From assembly GCF_002282895.1 (NCBI RefSeq), contig NZ_NRRB01000004.1, positions 248,001 through 312,000 of the forward strand: a stretch of 64,000 nucleotides of DNA, in the 5' to 3' direction. The notes below the pieces were generated by a model, which was not told the DNA's origin, did no database searches, and worked only from the letters and a program-made list of their open reading frames with translations. The translations under genes and the position numbers were made by a program. The DNA is from Paraferrimonas haliotis (lineage in GTDB: Bacteria > Pseudomonadota > Gammaproteobacteria > Enterobacterales > Shewanellaceae). Every line of letters begins with the position of its first letter. Within the stretch, counting starts at the first letter, position 1. Below, one piece after another: positions 14,683-23,386 of this stretch.

Positions 14683-14931
14683 ATGAGTTTTAACACACAC
14701 ACCGGCAATGGGTCATCGCTACATTGCGAACTGCATATAGTGGAGTCAAATTTTAGGTTGTAAAGGAGTCTAACGGGGCATGCCATTTCGGATACAATTT
14801 CAATCGATACGCATGTTTTTGGAGAGCAATATCGTTGCGAGAAAAGCCGTGCTAATGCAATTGTAAAGTCATTAAACAATAATGCCATAAACGATTTTAG
14901 CCACGCTTCCGCCCGCCCGAATCACGAGTAA
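14683..14931 (+). pseudogene. Possible broken small ORF
   Basis: ATG at 14683 with AAGGTG six bases upstream opens a frame of 26 codons, then TAA at 14761-14763, then the same frame stays open for 55 more codons to TAA at 14929. The second part (SLTGHAISDTISIDTHVFGEQYRCEKSRANAIVKSL) has protein-like composition. No family recognised. It could be a real short gene broken by one base change, or chance. Confidence 0.3.
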
Positions 14932-15003
14932 CGTCCGTTGTTTGCAGATTTTTCCTTAACTTTGATTAACCTAACAGCTTTTTTGACCGATGGCTATAGG
15001 CGC

Positions 15004-15030
15004 AAAAAAGCCACCCGAAGGTGGCTTTTT
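15004..15030 (-). terminator. Rho-independent terminator after tRNA-Leu (copy 1)
   Basis: GCCACC-CGAA-GGTGGC stem with a T run on the minus strand. Compared with copy 2, one flanking pair changes from A-T to G-C (9/26 versus 16349/16366), a compensatory change supporting the hairpin. Confidence 0.85.
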
Positions 15031-15036
15031 CTAATA

Positions 15037-15123
15037 TGGTGCCCAGGGCCGGACTTGAACCGGCACGAGGAAATCCTCGAGGGATTTTAAATCCCTTGTG
15101 TCTACCAATTTCACCACCCGGGC
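15037..15123 (-). tRNA. tRNA-Leu(UAA), copy 1
   Basis: 87 bases with encoded CCA. Acceptor GCCCGGG/CCTGGGC, long variable arm, T-loop GGTTCAAGTCC, anticodon loop TTTAAAA giving UAA. Identical to 16377-16463. Confidence 0.95.
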
Positions 15124-15129
15124 ATTGAG

Positions 15130-15203
15130 TGGAGGCGCGACCCGGAGTCGAACCGAGATCGACGGATTTGCAATCCGCAGCATAGCCATTCTGCCATCGC
15201 GCC
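15130..15203 (-). tRNA. tRNA-Cys(GCA), copy 1
   Basis: 74 bases with encoded CCA. Acceptor GGCGCGA/TCGCGCC, anticodon stem GCGGATTGCAAATCCGT with GCA. Lies six bases upstream of tRNA-Leu on the same strand. Identical to 16470-16543. Confidence 0.95.
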
Positions 15204-15389
15204 TTTGTGTTAAGCTTTAACTTAACGAGGACGCATTCTACTTGGAATCGGATCTCTGTCAACTGCCCGTTGCTTGAATCGAGTGCGTTTGCTGTTTTTT
15301 TATCTAACTCTAAAAGCATAATGCTAACCATGGCACATTATCTGTGTCGATAGCGATCCATCGCAGCGAACGGTTACGTATGCATTACT

Positions 15390-16337
15390 ATGAAAAAGCC
15401 CAACCAACAATTTCGATTCATCCGTACTCTATTGCTCTCGTCTGCGCTATTAATAGGCTTATTAATCCAAAGCGCGCTCGCTAACGATAAGGTACAAATC
15501 GACATTCGTTATCAACAAGCCACATCGACAGCTGAGCAACAACAGATAGAGCAATGGCTTCAAGGTTTAGTTGACTCGGTGGCTCACGCACTAGGTCGTT
15601 TTCCTCTCGATCGTGTGCAATTTACCGTATCTAAAACCACAGGCGCCAGAGAGCCGATCCCTTGGGCTGAAATTAAACGCGGCCGCGTTGAAGGTATTCG
15701 CTTTACCGTAGATTTACGTCATGGCGAGAAAGCCTTGCAAACGAATTGGACCGGTTACCATGAAATCGCTCATTTAATGATCCCCTACCCTGGCTATCAA
15801 GACATTTGGTTATCCGAAGGCTTAGCCAGTTACTACCAGCAAATGCTCCGTATTGGCTCGGGTCAACTTAGCGAACAACAAGGTTGGCAGGCGCTTTATA
15901 ATGGCTTTGTTCGTGGCAGCAAGGACAACCGCAACGATCACTTGTCGCTGCAACGTCTGAGCCCCAAACTTCATCAAACTCGAAGCTTTATGCGCGTCTA
16001 CTGGTCTGGAGCCGCATTTTATTTAGAGCTGGAAGCCTTGTTACAACAGCAAGGCGATGCTGGCTTACTCAGGCGCATTCGTGCTTACAACGATTGTTGT
16101 CGTTATTCTGGTATGCGAGTAAGTGGAGAACAGCTCATTAAAGCCATTGCCGCTGATAGAGACGATGTCAAAGCGCTCTACCGAGACCATCAACAGCGTC
16201 GTCGCCTCAACCTACCCATTAAAACCTTAGCGTATTTTGGAGTCACTATTAACGACGGCAAAGTAAGCTTAAACAAGGATGAAGAGTACCGCATGCGGCG
16301 CCAGCGTTTGTATCAAATCGAATCGCAATGGGAGTGA
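15390..16337 (+). CDS. Secreted gluzincin-type metallopeptidase-like protein
   Basis: 315 residues with a signal peptide (1-31, cleavage after ALA). The zinc motif HEIAH (in GYHEIAHLMIP, about 126-130) is followed 19 residues later by LSEGLASYY, giving the third ligand Glu of gluzincins. No M1 or M61 substrate domains are present, so this is a small stand-alone peptidase of unknown substrate, probably periplasmic. It is the only gene between two copies of a tRNA-Leu/tRNA-Cys pair, and is on the opposite strand to them. The two tRNA copies suggest that a duplication or insertion placed it there. Confidence 0.75.
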   Translation: MKKPNQQFRFIRTLLLSSALLIGLLIQSALANDKVQIDIRYQQATSTAEQQQIEQWLQGLVDSVAHALGRFPLDRVQFTVSKTTGAREPIPWAEIKRGRVEGIRFTVDLRHGEKALQTNWTGYHEIAHLMIPYPGYQDIWLSEGLASYYQQMLRIGSGQLSEQQGWQALYNGFVRGSKDNRNDHLSLQRLSPKLHQTRSFMRVYWSGAAFYLELEALLQQQGDAGLLRRIRAYNDCCRYSGMRVSGEQLIKAIAADRDDVKALYRDHQQRRRLNLPIKTLAYFGVTINDGKVSLNKDEEYRMRRQRLYQIESQWE

Positions 16338-16342
16338 GATAG

Positions 16343-16371
16343 CAAAAAGGCCACCCGAAGGTGGCCTTTTC
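16343..16371 (-). terminator. Rho-independent terminator after tRNA-Leu (copy 2)
   Basis: GGCCACC-CGAA-GGTGGCC stem and T run on the minus strand; one base pair longer than copy 1. It also lies just after the peptidase stop on the plus strand and could serve both directions. Confidence 0.85.
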
Positions 16372-16376
16372 TAATA

Positions 16377-16463
16377 TGGTGCCCAGGGCCGGACTTGAAC
16401 CGGCACGAGGAAATCCTCGAGGGATTTTAAATCCCTTGTGTCTACCAATTTCACCACCCGGGC
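16377..16463 (-). tRNA. tRNA-Leu(UAA), copy 2
   Basis: Identical in all 87 bases to copy 1 at 15037-15123. In the context uvrY-uvrC-pgsA-tRNA this is the ancestral position, as in E. coli leuZ. Confidence 0.95.
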
Positions 16464-16469
16464 ATTGAG

Positions 16470-16543
16470 TGGAGGCGCGACCCGGAGTCGAACCGAGATC
16501 GACGGATTTGCAATCCGCAGCATAGCCATTCTGCCATCGCGCC
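16470..16543 (-). tRNA. tRNA-Cys(GCA), copy 2
   Basis: Identical to copy 1 at 15130-15203. It lies about 120 bases after pgsA. The tRNA-Gly gene found between pgsA and cysT in E. coli is absent here. Confidence 0.95.
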
Positions 16544-16665
16544 AAAGCGGAGAGGCTTGCCTCAACGCCCGACGAATTCTACCTACATATTGCTTAGTGT
16601 CAACCGTCAAATGCGATGTTTTATATCAACTGCAGCCTTTTTAATCGACTGAAGCAGATTTCAGG

Positions 16666-17214
16666 CTATTTGCGTATCAAATCTTTCCAAGCAGCGGCGA
16701 TATAGACCCACATAGAGGTTAACGTAAGTATCGTCGCCGCGTACAAACATAGTACTGCAAGATTAATAATGAGACTGTTGTGTTGCCAAATTAATCCGGT
16801 AATGGCTACCATTTGCACTGCGGTTTTGTATTTGCCTAATCGAGACACGGCCACGCGACCGCGTTTGCCAAGCTCAGCCATCCATTCCCGCAATGCCGAA
16901 ATAACTATCTCTCGACAAATCATAATCAGCGCTGGCAAGGTAATCCACCACACCGAATAATGGTCAACCAACAAGACTAAAGCCGTTGCAACCATCACTT
17001 TGTCCGCCACGGGATCTAAAAACGCCCCAAATTCGGTGGACTGGTTAAGGCGTCTTGCCAGATAGCCATCAAGGTAGTCGGTAAATGAAGCCAATACAAA
17101 AATGAGCGCGGCAGCGAAATACGCTGACTCAAACGGAAGATAAAACACCCCTACAAACACTGGAATGAGTATGAATCGAAATAAGGTTAGCGCTATGGGT
17201 ATATTGAGGATCAT
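16666..17214 (-). CDS. pgsA: CDP-diacylglycerol-glycerol-3-phosphate 3-phosphatidyltransferase
   Basis: 182 residues, four to five transmembrane helices. The CDP-alcohol phosphotransferase signature D-x2-D-G-x2-A-R-x8-G-x3-D-x3-D is complete ([20 protein letters not shown] then LDPVADK). It makes phosphatidylglycerophosphate at the inner membrane, the committed step to phosphatidylglycerol and cardiolipin. It follows uvrC by 44 bases in the conserved uvrY-uvrC-pgsA order. Confidence 0.97.
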   Translation of the reverse strand: MILNIPIALTLFRFILIPVFVGVFYLPFESAYFAAALIFVLASFTDYLDGYLARRLNQSTEFGAFLDPVADKVMVATALVLLVDHYSVWWITLPALIMICREIVISALREWMAELGKRGRVAVSRLGKYKTAVQMVAITGLIWQHNSLIINLAVLCLYAATILTLTSMWVYIAAAWKDLIRK

Positions 17215-17258
17215 TAGACAACCGTAAAATAAGTAGCAGCGTGAATCTTGCCTGAATT

Positions 17259-19091
17259 TTATGAGTCTCGCAACGAGTCATGTATGGTTTTAGCCATTTC
17301 AGGGCTAATTCCCGGTATTTTGGCTAATTGTGCAACACTGGCTGATTTAACTTGTTGCAGCCCTCCCATGTATTGAAGCAACGCCTTTCTCCGTTTTGGA
17401 CCAATGCCGTCAATCTGCTCCAAGCTCGACACTCTGCGAGCTTTTTGACGCTTGGCTCGATGACCGCCAATGGCAAAACGATGCGACTCATCGCGAATGT
17501 GTTGTAACAGATGCAACGCCGGCGAGTCTCCCTCTAAGTTAAAGCGGTCGTGACTCTCACCCATGATAATGGTTTCAAGCCCAGGCTTGCGGCTCTCGCC
17601 TTTAGCGATCCCCAGCAGCAAGGGCCTTTGTTCTGATTCGGGCATGAGCTCGCTAACAATCGATTCCGCCGCCTTCAACTGCCCTAATCCACCGTCGATC
17701 ACCAGCACGTCGGGTAGCACGCCACCTTTAGCTATGCGGGTCAATCTGCGCTTAAGTACCTGCGCCATAGCAGCGTAGTCATCACCTGGGGTTACGCCTT
17801 TAATGTTAAAACGGCGATATTCGCCGGTAGCCGGCCCTTCTCGATTAAACACCACGCAAGACGCGACTGTGGCCTCCCCTTGGGTGTGGCTAATATCAAA
17901 GCACTCCATTCGCTGAATTTTACTGTTCAGCTCAAGGGTTTGTTCCAGCAGATTAAAGCGTTGGTTCACTGTGTTCTTATGGGCTAATCGAGTAATAACC
18001 GCGGTGCGAGCGTTGGTGGTGGCCAACCGCTGAAACTTAGCCCGCTCTGCACGCACCTGATGCTTTATCTCAACCCGACTGCCAGAGCGCGTTGATAGCA
18101 AGCTCGCCAAGGCATCAGCCTCTGCAAACGCTTCTGAGAGCACAATTTCCTTGGGTAAGTCGGTGCGTTGCTGCTCGTTTAAATAAAACTGCAATAGAAA
18201 ACCCGACAACACTTCCGACAATTCGGTATTTGATGGGATCTTTGGAAAGTAGCTGCGACTGCCCAAAATTTTTCCACCTCGAATAAACAGCAAGTAAAAG
18301 CAAGCCAAACCACGTTCGAAATGGATGCCGATAACGTCCATCTCCCCTTGTTTTTGATTCACCTCTTGTTGTTCGCTGACTTTGGTTAGCGCACTGATTT
18401 GGTCTCGATATTGAGCCGCTTGTTCATAAGCAAACGCCGTCGCCGCTTGCTCCATTTTCGCCACCAACTGACGAATAATGGATTGGTTTTTACCTTGCAA
18501 GAATAAACTTGCCAATTTCACTTGCTCGTCGTAGTCGCTGTCGCTCACCTTATTAACGCACGGGCCTAAACAGCGCCCAATTTGATACTGCAAACACGGC
18601 CGAGAACGGGCTCTGTAAAAGCTGTCTTCACATTGACGTATAGGAAACAGCTTTTGCATCAAATGCAAACTTTCACGCACCGCAGAGCCGTTAGGATAAG
18701 GCCCAAAATATTGGCCTTTAATCTTTTTGGCACCGCGATGATAGGCTATTCGGGGGTGTTGATGATCGGTTATCAAAATATACGGGTAAGACTTATCATC
18801 CCTAAGCAAAACGTTGTACTTAGGCATGTATTGCTTGATGTAGTCGTTTTCGAGTATTAGTGCATCGGTTTCACTGTGAACCACGGTAACATCAATTTTA
18901 GCAATGTTACTTACCAAGGCGATGGTTTTGGCATTAGTCAGTGTTTTCTGAAAGTAACTGCTAAGACGTTTTTTTAAATCTTTGGCTTTACCGACATAAA
19001 TAACAACATCGTCGCTGTTATACATGCGATAAACGCCACTTTGGTGGGTGGTATTTTTTAAGAACGCTTTAGCGTCGAACGAATCAGGCAT
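17259..19091 (-). CDS. uvrC: UvrABC excinuclease subunit C
   Basis: 610 residues, the same as E. coli. Order: GIY-YIG nuclease (residues 10-95; SGVYRMY...[18 protein letters not shown]), Cys-rich and UVR regions (about 165-240), RNase H-like endonuclease (about 380-540; [30 protein letters not shown]), and tandem helix-hairpin-helix (about 555-610). It cuts both sides of a lesion in nucleotide excision repair. Its ATG overlaps the uvrY stop by one base (TAATG). Confidence 0.98.
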   Translation of the reverse strand: MPDSFDAKAFLKNTTHQSGVYRMYNSDDVVIYVGKAKDLKKRLSSYFQKTLTNAKTIALVSNIAKIDVTVVHSETDALILENDYIKQYMPKYNVLLRDDKSYPYILITDHQHPRIAYHRGAKKIKGQYFGPYPNGSAVRESLHLMQKLFPIRQCEDSFYRARSRPCLQYQIGRCLGPCVNKVSDSDYDEQVKLASLFLQGKNQSIIRQLVAKMEQAATAFAYEQAAQYRDQISALTKVSEQQEVNQKQGEMDVIGIHFERGLACFYLLFIRGGKILGSRSYFPKIPSNTELSEVLSGFLLQFYLNEQQRTDLPKEIVLSEAFAEADALASLLSTRSGSRVEIKHQVRAERAKFQRLATTNARTAVITRLAHKNTVNQRFNLLEQTLELNSKIQRMECFDISHTQGEATVASCVVFNREGPATGEYRRFNIKGVTPGDDYAAMAQVLKRRLTRIAKGGVLPDVLVIDGGLGQLKAAESIVSELMPESEQRPLLLGIAKGESRKPGLETIIMGESHDRFNLEGDSPALHLLQHIRDESHRFAIGGHRAKRQKARRVSSLEQIDGIGPKRRKALLQYMGGLQQVKSASVAQLAKIPGISPEMAKTIHDSLRDS

Positions 19092-19735
19092 TAATGAGTG
19101 ACTGGAGGTGTTCCCTCAACCAGCCCCTGTTTAATGGCTAACGCTACCACTTCTTCATCGCTGCTGGCTTCGAGCTTGCTATGAATACGATAACGAAAAC
19201 TATTAATGGTTTTACGACTGACTTGCAAACATTCAGCAATGGCCAGACTGTCCAGACCTGTGGTCATTAACAACACGATTTGCAATTCGCGCTTAGATAG
19301 GGTCGAGAAACGACGTCGTTTCTCTAAATTAAAAACCGGCTGTTCCGATTTTTCTTCACCGCCTAATCGCTGCCCACACGCTACTTTATGGATCGCTTGG
19401 ATCATTTGTTCAGCCGGTAAGTTTTTTGACAGCAAACCATAGGCACCAACTCGGTCTGTCAATTGTTTTACTTCTGGCCCATGCAAGGCGGTTAACACAA
19501 TGACTCGTTGTTCCGGGTTGCGCTCAACAATCTTTGCCGTGGCTTCAATACCGCCAATACCGGGCATGTTAAGGTCCATCAGCACCACGTCGGCGTCGTT
19601 GGCAGTGGCCCAAGCAATGGCTTGCTCGCCGCTGCTACACTCTCCAATAACGTCAATACTCGGCTCGTCTTCAAGGATTCGACGAACGCCTACACGAACA
19701 ATGTCGTGATCGTCTACCAAAAACACCTTTATCAC
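19091..19735 (-). CDS. uvrY: Two-component response regulator UvrY/GacA
   Basis: 214 residues from GTG at 19733-19735 (AGGG upstream), matching the usual length; the frame could start six codons earlier at another GTG without a ribosome site. Receiver domain with DDHD near the start, phospho-acceptor Asp in [10 protein letters not shown] and Lys in LLSKNLP, then a LuxR-type helix-turn-helix ([43 protein letters not shown]). It is the partner of sensor BarA and in this lineage drives csr small RNAs. First gene of uvrY-uvrC-pgsA. Confidence 0.95.
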   Translation of the reverse strand: MIKVFLVDDHDIVRVGVRRILEDEPSIDVIGECSSGEQAIAWATANDADVVLMDLNMPGIGGIEATAKIVERNPEQRVIVLTALHGPEVKQLTDRVGAYGLLSKNLPAEQMIQAIHKVACGQRLGGEEKSEQPVFNLEKRRRFSTLSKRELQIVLLMTTGLDSLAIAECLQVSRKTINSFRYRIHSKLEASSDEEVVALAIKQGLVEGTPPVTH

Positions 19736-19841
19736 TGACACACCCTGGAACACTTGTTATAAGAAATTATGGGTCGATTATGCCACAGAAATTGACGTAA
19801 GTAGTCGCTAAAAAGAAATATCAGCACGACTGAAAGCAAAA

Positions 19842-19874
19842 AAGCCCGCTTAATCGTAAGCGGGCTTTCTTTAG
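19842..19874 (-). terminator. Terminator after tRNA-Ser copy 1
   Basis: AAGCCCGCTTA / TAAGCGGGCTT hairpin with T-rich flanks, downstream of the tRNA-Ser gene on the minus strand. Confidence 0.8.
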
Positions 19875-19875
19875 G

Positions 19876-19966
19876 TGGCGGAGAGATAGGGATTTGAACC
19901 CTAGATAGGCTACAAACCTATGCCGGTTTTCAAGACCGGTGCTTTCAACCACTCAGCCATCTCTCC
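19876..19966 (-). tRNA. tRNA-Ser(UGA), copy 1
   Basis: 91 bases with encoded CCA. Acceptor GGAGAGA/TCTCTCC, anticodon loop CTTGAAA giving UGA, long variable arm. Identical to 20120-20210. Confidence 0.95.
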
Positions 19967-20079
19967 GTTGTTGGGGCGAATATTAATCAGCTTGCTAAGC
20001 GCTGTAAAGAGGCAAATGCAGTTTTTATATCTGTTTGCTCAACACTTGTTCAATCGCGCTAGATTATCCAACAAACAGG

Positions 20080-20113
20080 CATAAAAAAACCTGCTTAACT
20101 AAGCAGGTTTTCT
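20080..20113 (-). terminator. Terminator after tRNA-Ser copy 2
   Basis: AACCTGCTTA-ac-TAAGCAGGTT hairpin flanked by A and T runs, between the two tRNA-Ser genes; different in sequence from the other terminator. Confidence 0.8.
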
Positions 20114-20119
20114 TGAGTG

Positions 20120-20210
20120 TGGCGGAGAGATAGGGATTTGAACCCTAGATAGGCTACAAACCTATGCCGGTTTTCAAGACCGGTGCTTTCAACCACTCAG
20201 CCATCTCTCC
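20120..20210 (-). tRNA. tRNA-Ser(UGA), copy 2
   Basis: Identical in all 91 bases to the copy 244 bases away. Each copy has its own terminator, so they are probably separate transcripts. Confidence 0.95.
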
Positions 20211-20431
20211 GTAACAGGGGCGCATATTATCGCCTTCATACACGCTTGTAAAGTAGCCTTTGTTTAAAAAAGCGGCCTTTAAACCCATTTTGTTACGCTA
20301 ATCTCGCATTTGTTCACCATTAATGTCAGAAACCTTGTAATATGAACAACGAATTTGCACAATTTGAAATGCGGAACTTATTGGATGTTTTTCGCACTAA
20401 TAAATAACTAGATAGATAAACGGAGATCAAC

Positions 20432-21091
20432 ATGGCTAATCCTTCTGCTATAAGCACACAAGGACGTACGCTGGAAATTAACCGCGTGTTACGCAACACC
20501 TACATGCTTTTGTCTATGACCTTGCTATTCAGTGCCTTCACTGCCGGCATATCAATGGCGATTGGCATCACACCAATGATGGGACTCGGCTTATCAATCG
20601 GTTCATTTATTTTATTATTCGTAACCTTGCGCAAAGCAGAAGGCGCAAGTGGCTTGCTTTGGATTTTCGCATTTACCGGTGCCCAAGGAGCCTCGCTCGG
20701 CTGGATCCTGAACCATTACGCCGGCATGGCTAATGGCCCTATGCTGATTATGCAAGCGCTGGGCATGACCGCCGCTATTTTCATTGGCCTATCCTTGTAT
20801 GTCATTACCACTAAGAAAGACTTCTCGTTCATGCGCGGCTTCTTATTTGCCGGTTTGATTGTGATGGTGTTGGCGGTTATCGCAAACATTTTCATTGGCA
20901 GCGCGCCATTGTTCTTAGCTTTAAATGCAGGCATTGCCTTACTAATGACCGGCTTCATTTTGTTTGATACCAGCCGCATCGTAAACGGTGGCGAAACCAA
21001 CTACATTCGCGCAACCGTTTCTTTATACCTAAACTTCATCAACCTGTTCATGAGCTTACTGCACTTAATGGGTATGGGTGGCGACGATTAA
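20432..21091 (+). CDS. yccA: Bax inhibitor-1 family membrane protein YccA
   Basis: 219 residues with seven hydrophobic helices, matching E. coli YccA in length and sequence (LEINRVLRNTYMLLSMTLLFSA, TGAQGASLGWILN, YLNFINLFMSLLHLMG). YccA associates with the FtsH protease and slows degradation of membrane substrates. CGGAG lies upstream of the ATG. It precedes the tus genes; in E. coli yccA also neighbours tusE. Confidence 0.93.
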   Translation: MANPSAISTQGRTLEINRVLRNTYMLLSMTLLFSAFTAGISMAIGITPMMGLGLSIGSFILLFVTLRKAEGASGLLWIFAFTGAQGASLGWILNHYAGMANGPMLIMQALGMTAAIFIGLSLYVITTKKDFSFMRGFLFAGLIVMVLAVIANIFIGSAPLFLALNAGIALLMTGFILFDTSRIVNGGETNYIRATVSLYLNFINLFMSLLHLMGMGGDD

Positions 21092-21118
21092 ACTCGTTCA
21101 CTCTTTTTAGAATGATGC

Positions 21119-21147
21119 TAAAATGGCCCCATTTCGGGCCATTTTTT
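21119..21147 (+). terminator. Terminator between yccA and tusD
   Basis: AAATGGCCC-catttc-GGGCCATTT followed by T's. It lies seven bases before the tusD start, so tusD expression may depend on read-through or a promoter within yccA. Confidence 0.75.
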
Positions 21148-21154
21148 GTAGCTA

Positions 21155-21544
21155 ATGACACGCTTTACCATACTTGTTAATCATCCTCCCTACGGCAGTG
21201 AGCACGCTTATTCAGCGCTGCGCTTTTGTGAAGCCGCACTAAAACAGGGTCATGAAATTACTCAGGTGTTTTTTTATTTAGACGGTGTCTATAACACCAC
21301 CGCCCTGCTCTCCCCGCAATCCGATGAGCTGCACTTAGTTAATCGCTGGAAGCACATGGCCCACAGTCATAGCATTCCCCTTATTAGCTGTGTCAGTGCC
21401 GGTTTACGCCGCGGCGTTGTTAATCAGGTGGATGCCAGCGACAATGAGTTGGAGAGTCACAACATGGATCCTGCGTTTGTAGCCGCCGGACTTGGCGAGC
21501 TGGTAGCGGCCATTGAAGATAGCGACCGCTTGGTGCAGTTTTAA
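21155..21544 (+). CDS. tusD: Sulfurtransferase subunit TusD
   Basis: 129 residues, DsrE-like fold. The active Cys lies in PLISCVSAGLRRGV (about residue 79; Cys78 in E. coli). TusBCD accepts persulfide sulfur from TusA and passes it to TusE for 2-thiolation of tRNA wobble uridine by MnmA. It begins the tusDCBE run and is followed by tusC after eight bases. Confidence 0.95.
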   Translation: MTRFTILVNHPPYGSEHAYSALRFCEAALKQGHEITQVFFYLDGVYNTTALLSPQSDELHLVNRWKHMAHSHSIPLISCVSAGLRRGVVNQVDASDNELESHNMDPAFVAAGLGELVAAIEDSDRLVQF

Positions 21545-21552
21545 GAGGCTCT

Positions 21553-21909
21553 ATGAAACAAATTGCTATTGTGTTTAAAGATCCAAGCCTTGGCAGCAGC
21601 CGTGGCCGCGAGGCACTTGATGTGGCCTTGTTAAGTGCCAGCTTCGAGCAGCAGGTGTCGCTCATCTTCGTCGCCGATGGCGTTTATCAGCTGTTAGATA
21701 AACAACAACCTAGCTTGCTTGAAAGCAAAGACTACATCGCCACCTTTAAAGCCTTGCCTTTTTACGACATAGAGCAGGTGTTGGTGTGCCAGCAAGCCAT
21801 GGACGAACGCCAGCTGACTCAGCAAGAGTTAATCATCGATTGTCAGTTGGCCGATGTTCCGCAAATTCAAGCCGTACTGGCCACCGTAGACGAGGTCATC
21901 GTATTCTAA
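21553..21909 (+). CDS. tusC: Sulfurtransferase complex subunit TusC
   Basis: 118 residues with the DsrF-like pattern IAIVFKDPSLGSSRGREALDVALLSASFEQQVSLIFVADGVYQLL. Structural partner of TusD and TusB in the cytoplasmic hexamer; it has no catalytic Cys in the family. Its stop overlaps the tusB start (TAATG). Confidence 0.95.
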   Translation: MKQIAIVFKDPSLGSSRGREALDVALLSASFEQQVSLIFVADGVYQLLDKQQPSLLESKDYIATFKALPFYDIEQVLVCQQAMDERQLTQQELIIDCQLADVPQIQAVLATVDEVIVF

Positions 21910-22193
21910 TGATTTTGCATCGCATTAATACGGCCCACACTGAAAGCAACGGCTTGGATGTGTGCTTAACCTATTTGAACGACAATGACACCCTAGTGTT
22001 GGCGCAAAACGCTGTGGTGTGCGCCTGCATGCCCAGCCTTAAACAGCGTTTGAGCGGCCTTTCGGTAAAAATCATGAGCGATGATCTCACCGCCCGTGGT
22101 TTACAACACAAATTAACCATAGACGCCGAGCTTATTGACGATAGCCAATTCGTTGAGCTTTGCGCCAGCCATAACAAAGTGATTACCTGGTAA
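21909..22193 (+). CDS. tusB: Sulfurtransferase complex subunit TusB
   Basis: 94 residues from the ATG at 21909, which overlaps the tusC stop; the longer frame from 21786 lies inside tusC. DsrH-like sequence ([39 protein letters not shown]). Completes the TusBCD complex. Confidence 0.93.
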   Translation: MILHRINTAHTESNGLDVCLTYLNDNDTLVLAQNAVVCACMPSLKQRLSGLSVKIMSDDLTARGLQHKLTIDAELIDDSQFVELCASHNKVITW

Positions 22194-22195
22194 AT

Positions 22196-22525
22196 ATGAT
22201 TGAATTTAATGGCCAACAGCTGGCCACCGACAAACAAGGTTACTTACTCAATATTAACGACTGGAGCCAAGCGCTGGCACCAGTATTAGCTCAGCAAGAA
22301 AACATTGAGCTCACCGAAGCCCATTGGGAAGTGGTTAACTTTGTACGGGAGTTTTACTTAGAGTTCAATACCAGCCCCGCCATTCGCGTGCTGGTGAAAG
22401 CCATGGCGCAAAAATTTGGCCCCGACAAAGGCAACTCCAAATACCTATTTAAGTTGTTCCCTAAAGGTCCGGCCAAGCAAGCCACAAAAATAGCGGGTTT
22501 ACCCAAACCCGCTAAGTGTTTATAA
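22196..22525 (+). CDS. tusE: Sulfur carrier TusE (DsrC family)
   Basis: 109 residues. DsrC/TusE pattern [55 protein letters not shown], with the essential penultimate Cys (K-C-L at the C-terminus). It receives sulfur from TusD and delivers it to MnmA. Two bases separate it from tusB. The last codons form a long palindrome (TAGCGGGTTT/AAACCCGCTA). Confidence 0.96.
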   Translation: MIEFNGQQLATDKQGYLLNINDWSQALAPVLAQQENIELTEAHWEVVNFVREFYLEFNTSPAIRVLVKAMAQKFGPDKGNSKYLFKLFPKGPAKQATKIAGLPKPAKCL

Positions 22526-22547
22526 GCGGTATTCCAAAGTGCGTTGG

Positions 22548-23306
22548 TTACACCGGATTATCGATGTCAATGTGATGCCAGTTAAGGTCAAACTCTTGGC
22601 TTAAGAATTGGCCTAACGCCTGAATACCGTAGCGCTCTGTAGCGTGATGGCCAGCGCCTAAGTAGTGAATGCCCTGCTCTTGGGCGCTGTGAAACGTGCG
22701 CTCAGACGCTTCGCCGCTAATAAACGCATCCACGCCCAACAAAGCCGCCTGCTCAATGTAGTCTTGCGCGCCGCCGGTGCACCAAGCCACCTTAGACACC
22801 TTATGCTCGCCGCCTTTTAGAACCAAGGGCTGGCGCTGCAGCTTATCGGCTACTATAGCGCTCAATTGCTCAATGGTCAGCGGTTGTGCCAACTCGCCTT
22901 GCCACAGTAAATCCTGAGCAACCTCAGGGCAAATGCGTGCATTGTCGATGCCAAGCACCTCAGCTAACTGCGCGTTGTTGCCAAGCTTAGGATGCGCATC
23001 CAGCGGCAAATGATAGCCAAACAGGTTAATATCATTCGCCAGCAAAGCTTTTAGGCGACGGCGCTTCATCCCCACCACAAGGCTCGGCTCGTTTTTCCAA
23101 AAGAAGCCATGATGAACCAATATGGCATCGGCATTGAGCGCCACCGCTTTATCAATCAAGGCTTGGCAGGCAGTAACGCCCGTGACTAAATTCTGGATGG
23201 TTTCGCCACCTTCTACCTGCAATCCATTAGGGCCGTAATCTTTAAACTTATCCACTCGCAGCAATTCGTTAATGGTTTGGCCAAATTGGGCTCTTGAAAC
23301 ACTCAT
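22548..23306 (-). CDS. Nif3-like dinuclear metal-centre protein (YbgI family)
   Basis: 252 residues from the ATG at 23304-23306 with AAGGAA upstream (two codons inside the longest frame). Nif3/YbgI hallmarks: YGPNGLQVEG near the start, ILVHHGFFWK with a His pair, YHLPLDAHPKLGNN, and GAGHHATERYG near the C-terminus, supplying metal ligands. E. coli YbgI is a toroidal hexamer with two metals per subunit; the reaction is still unclear, with GTP cyclohydrolase-like activity suggested for relatives. Confidence 0.93.
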   Translation of the reverse strand: MSVSRAQFGQTINELLRVDKFKDYGPNGLQVEGGETIQNLVTGVTACQALIDKAVALNADAILVHHGFFWKNEPSLVVGMKRRRLKALLANDINLFGYHLPLDAHPKLGNNAQLAEVLGIDNARICPEVAQDLLWQGELAQPLTIEQLSAIVADKLQRQPLVLKGGEHKVSKVAWCTGGAQDYIEQAALLGVDAFISGEASERTFHSAQEQGIHYLGAGHHATERYGIQALGQFLSQEFDLNWHHIDIDNPV

Positions 23307-23386
23307 GCACAACTTCCTTAGCTTTTGTTTACTGGCTCATGATAATCTGGAAGCCGTCTTGGGTAAATGCAGTTAACGAGGGGAAT

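Noticed and set aside
14631..14888. 85-codon minus-strand frame in the array junction.
   Set aside because: No ribosome site, no recognised domain and Cys/Leu-rich composition typical of antisense frames.
22488..22513. Long palindrome TAGCGGGTTT/AAACCCGCTA at the end of tusE as a terminator.
   Set aside because: It lies in coding sequence and has no T run on either strand.
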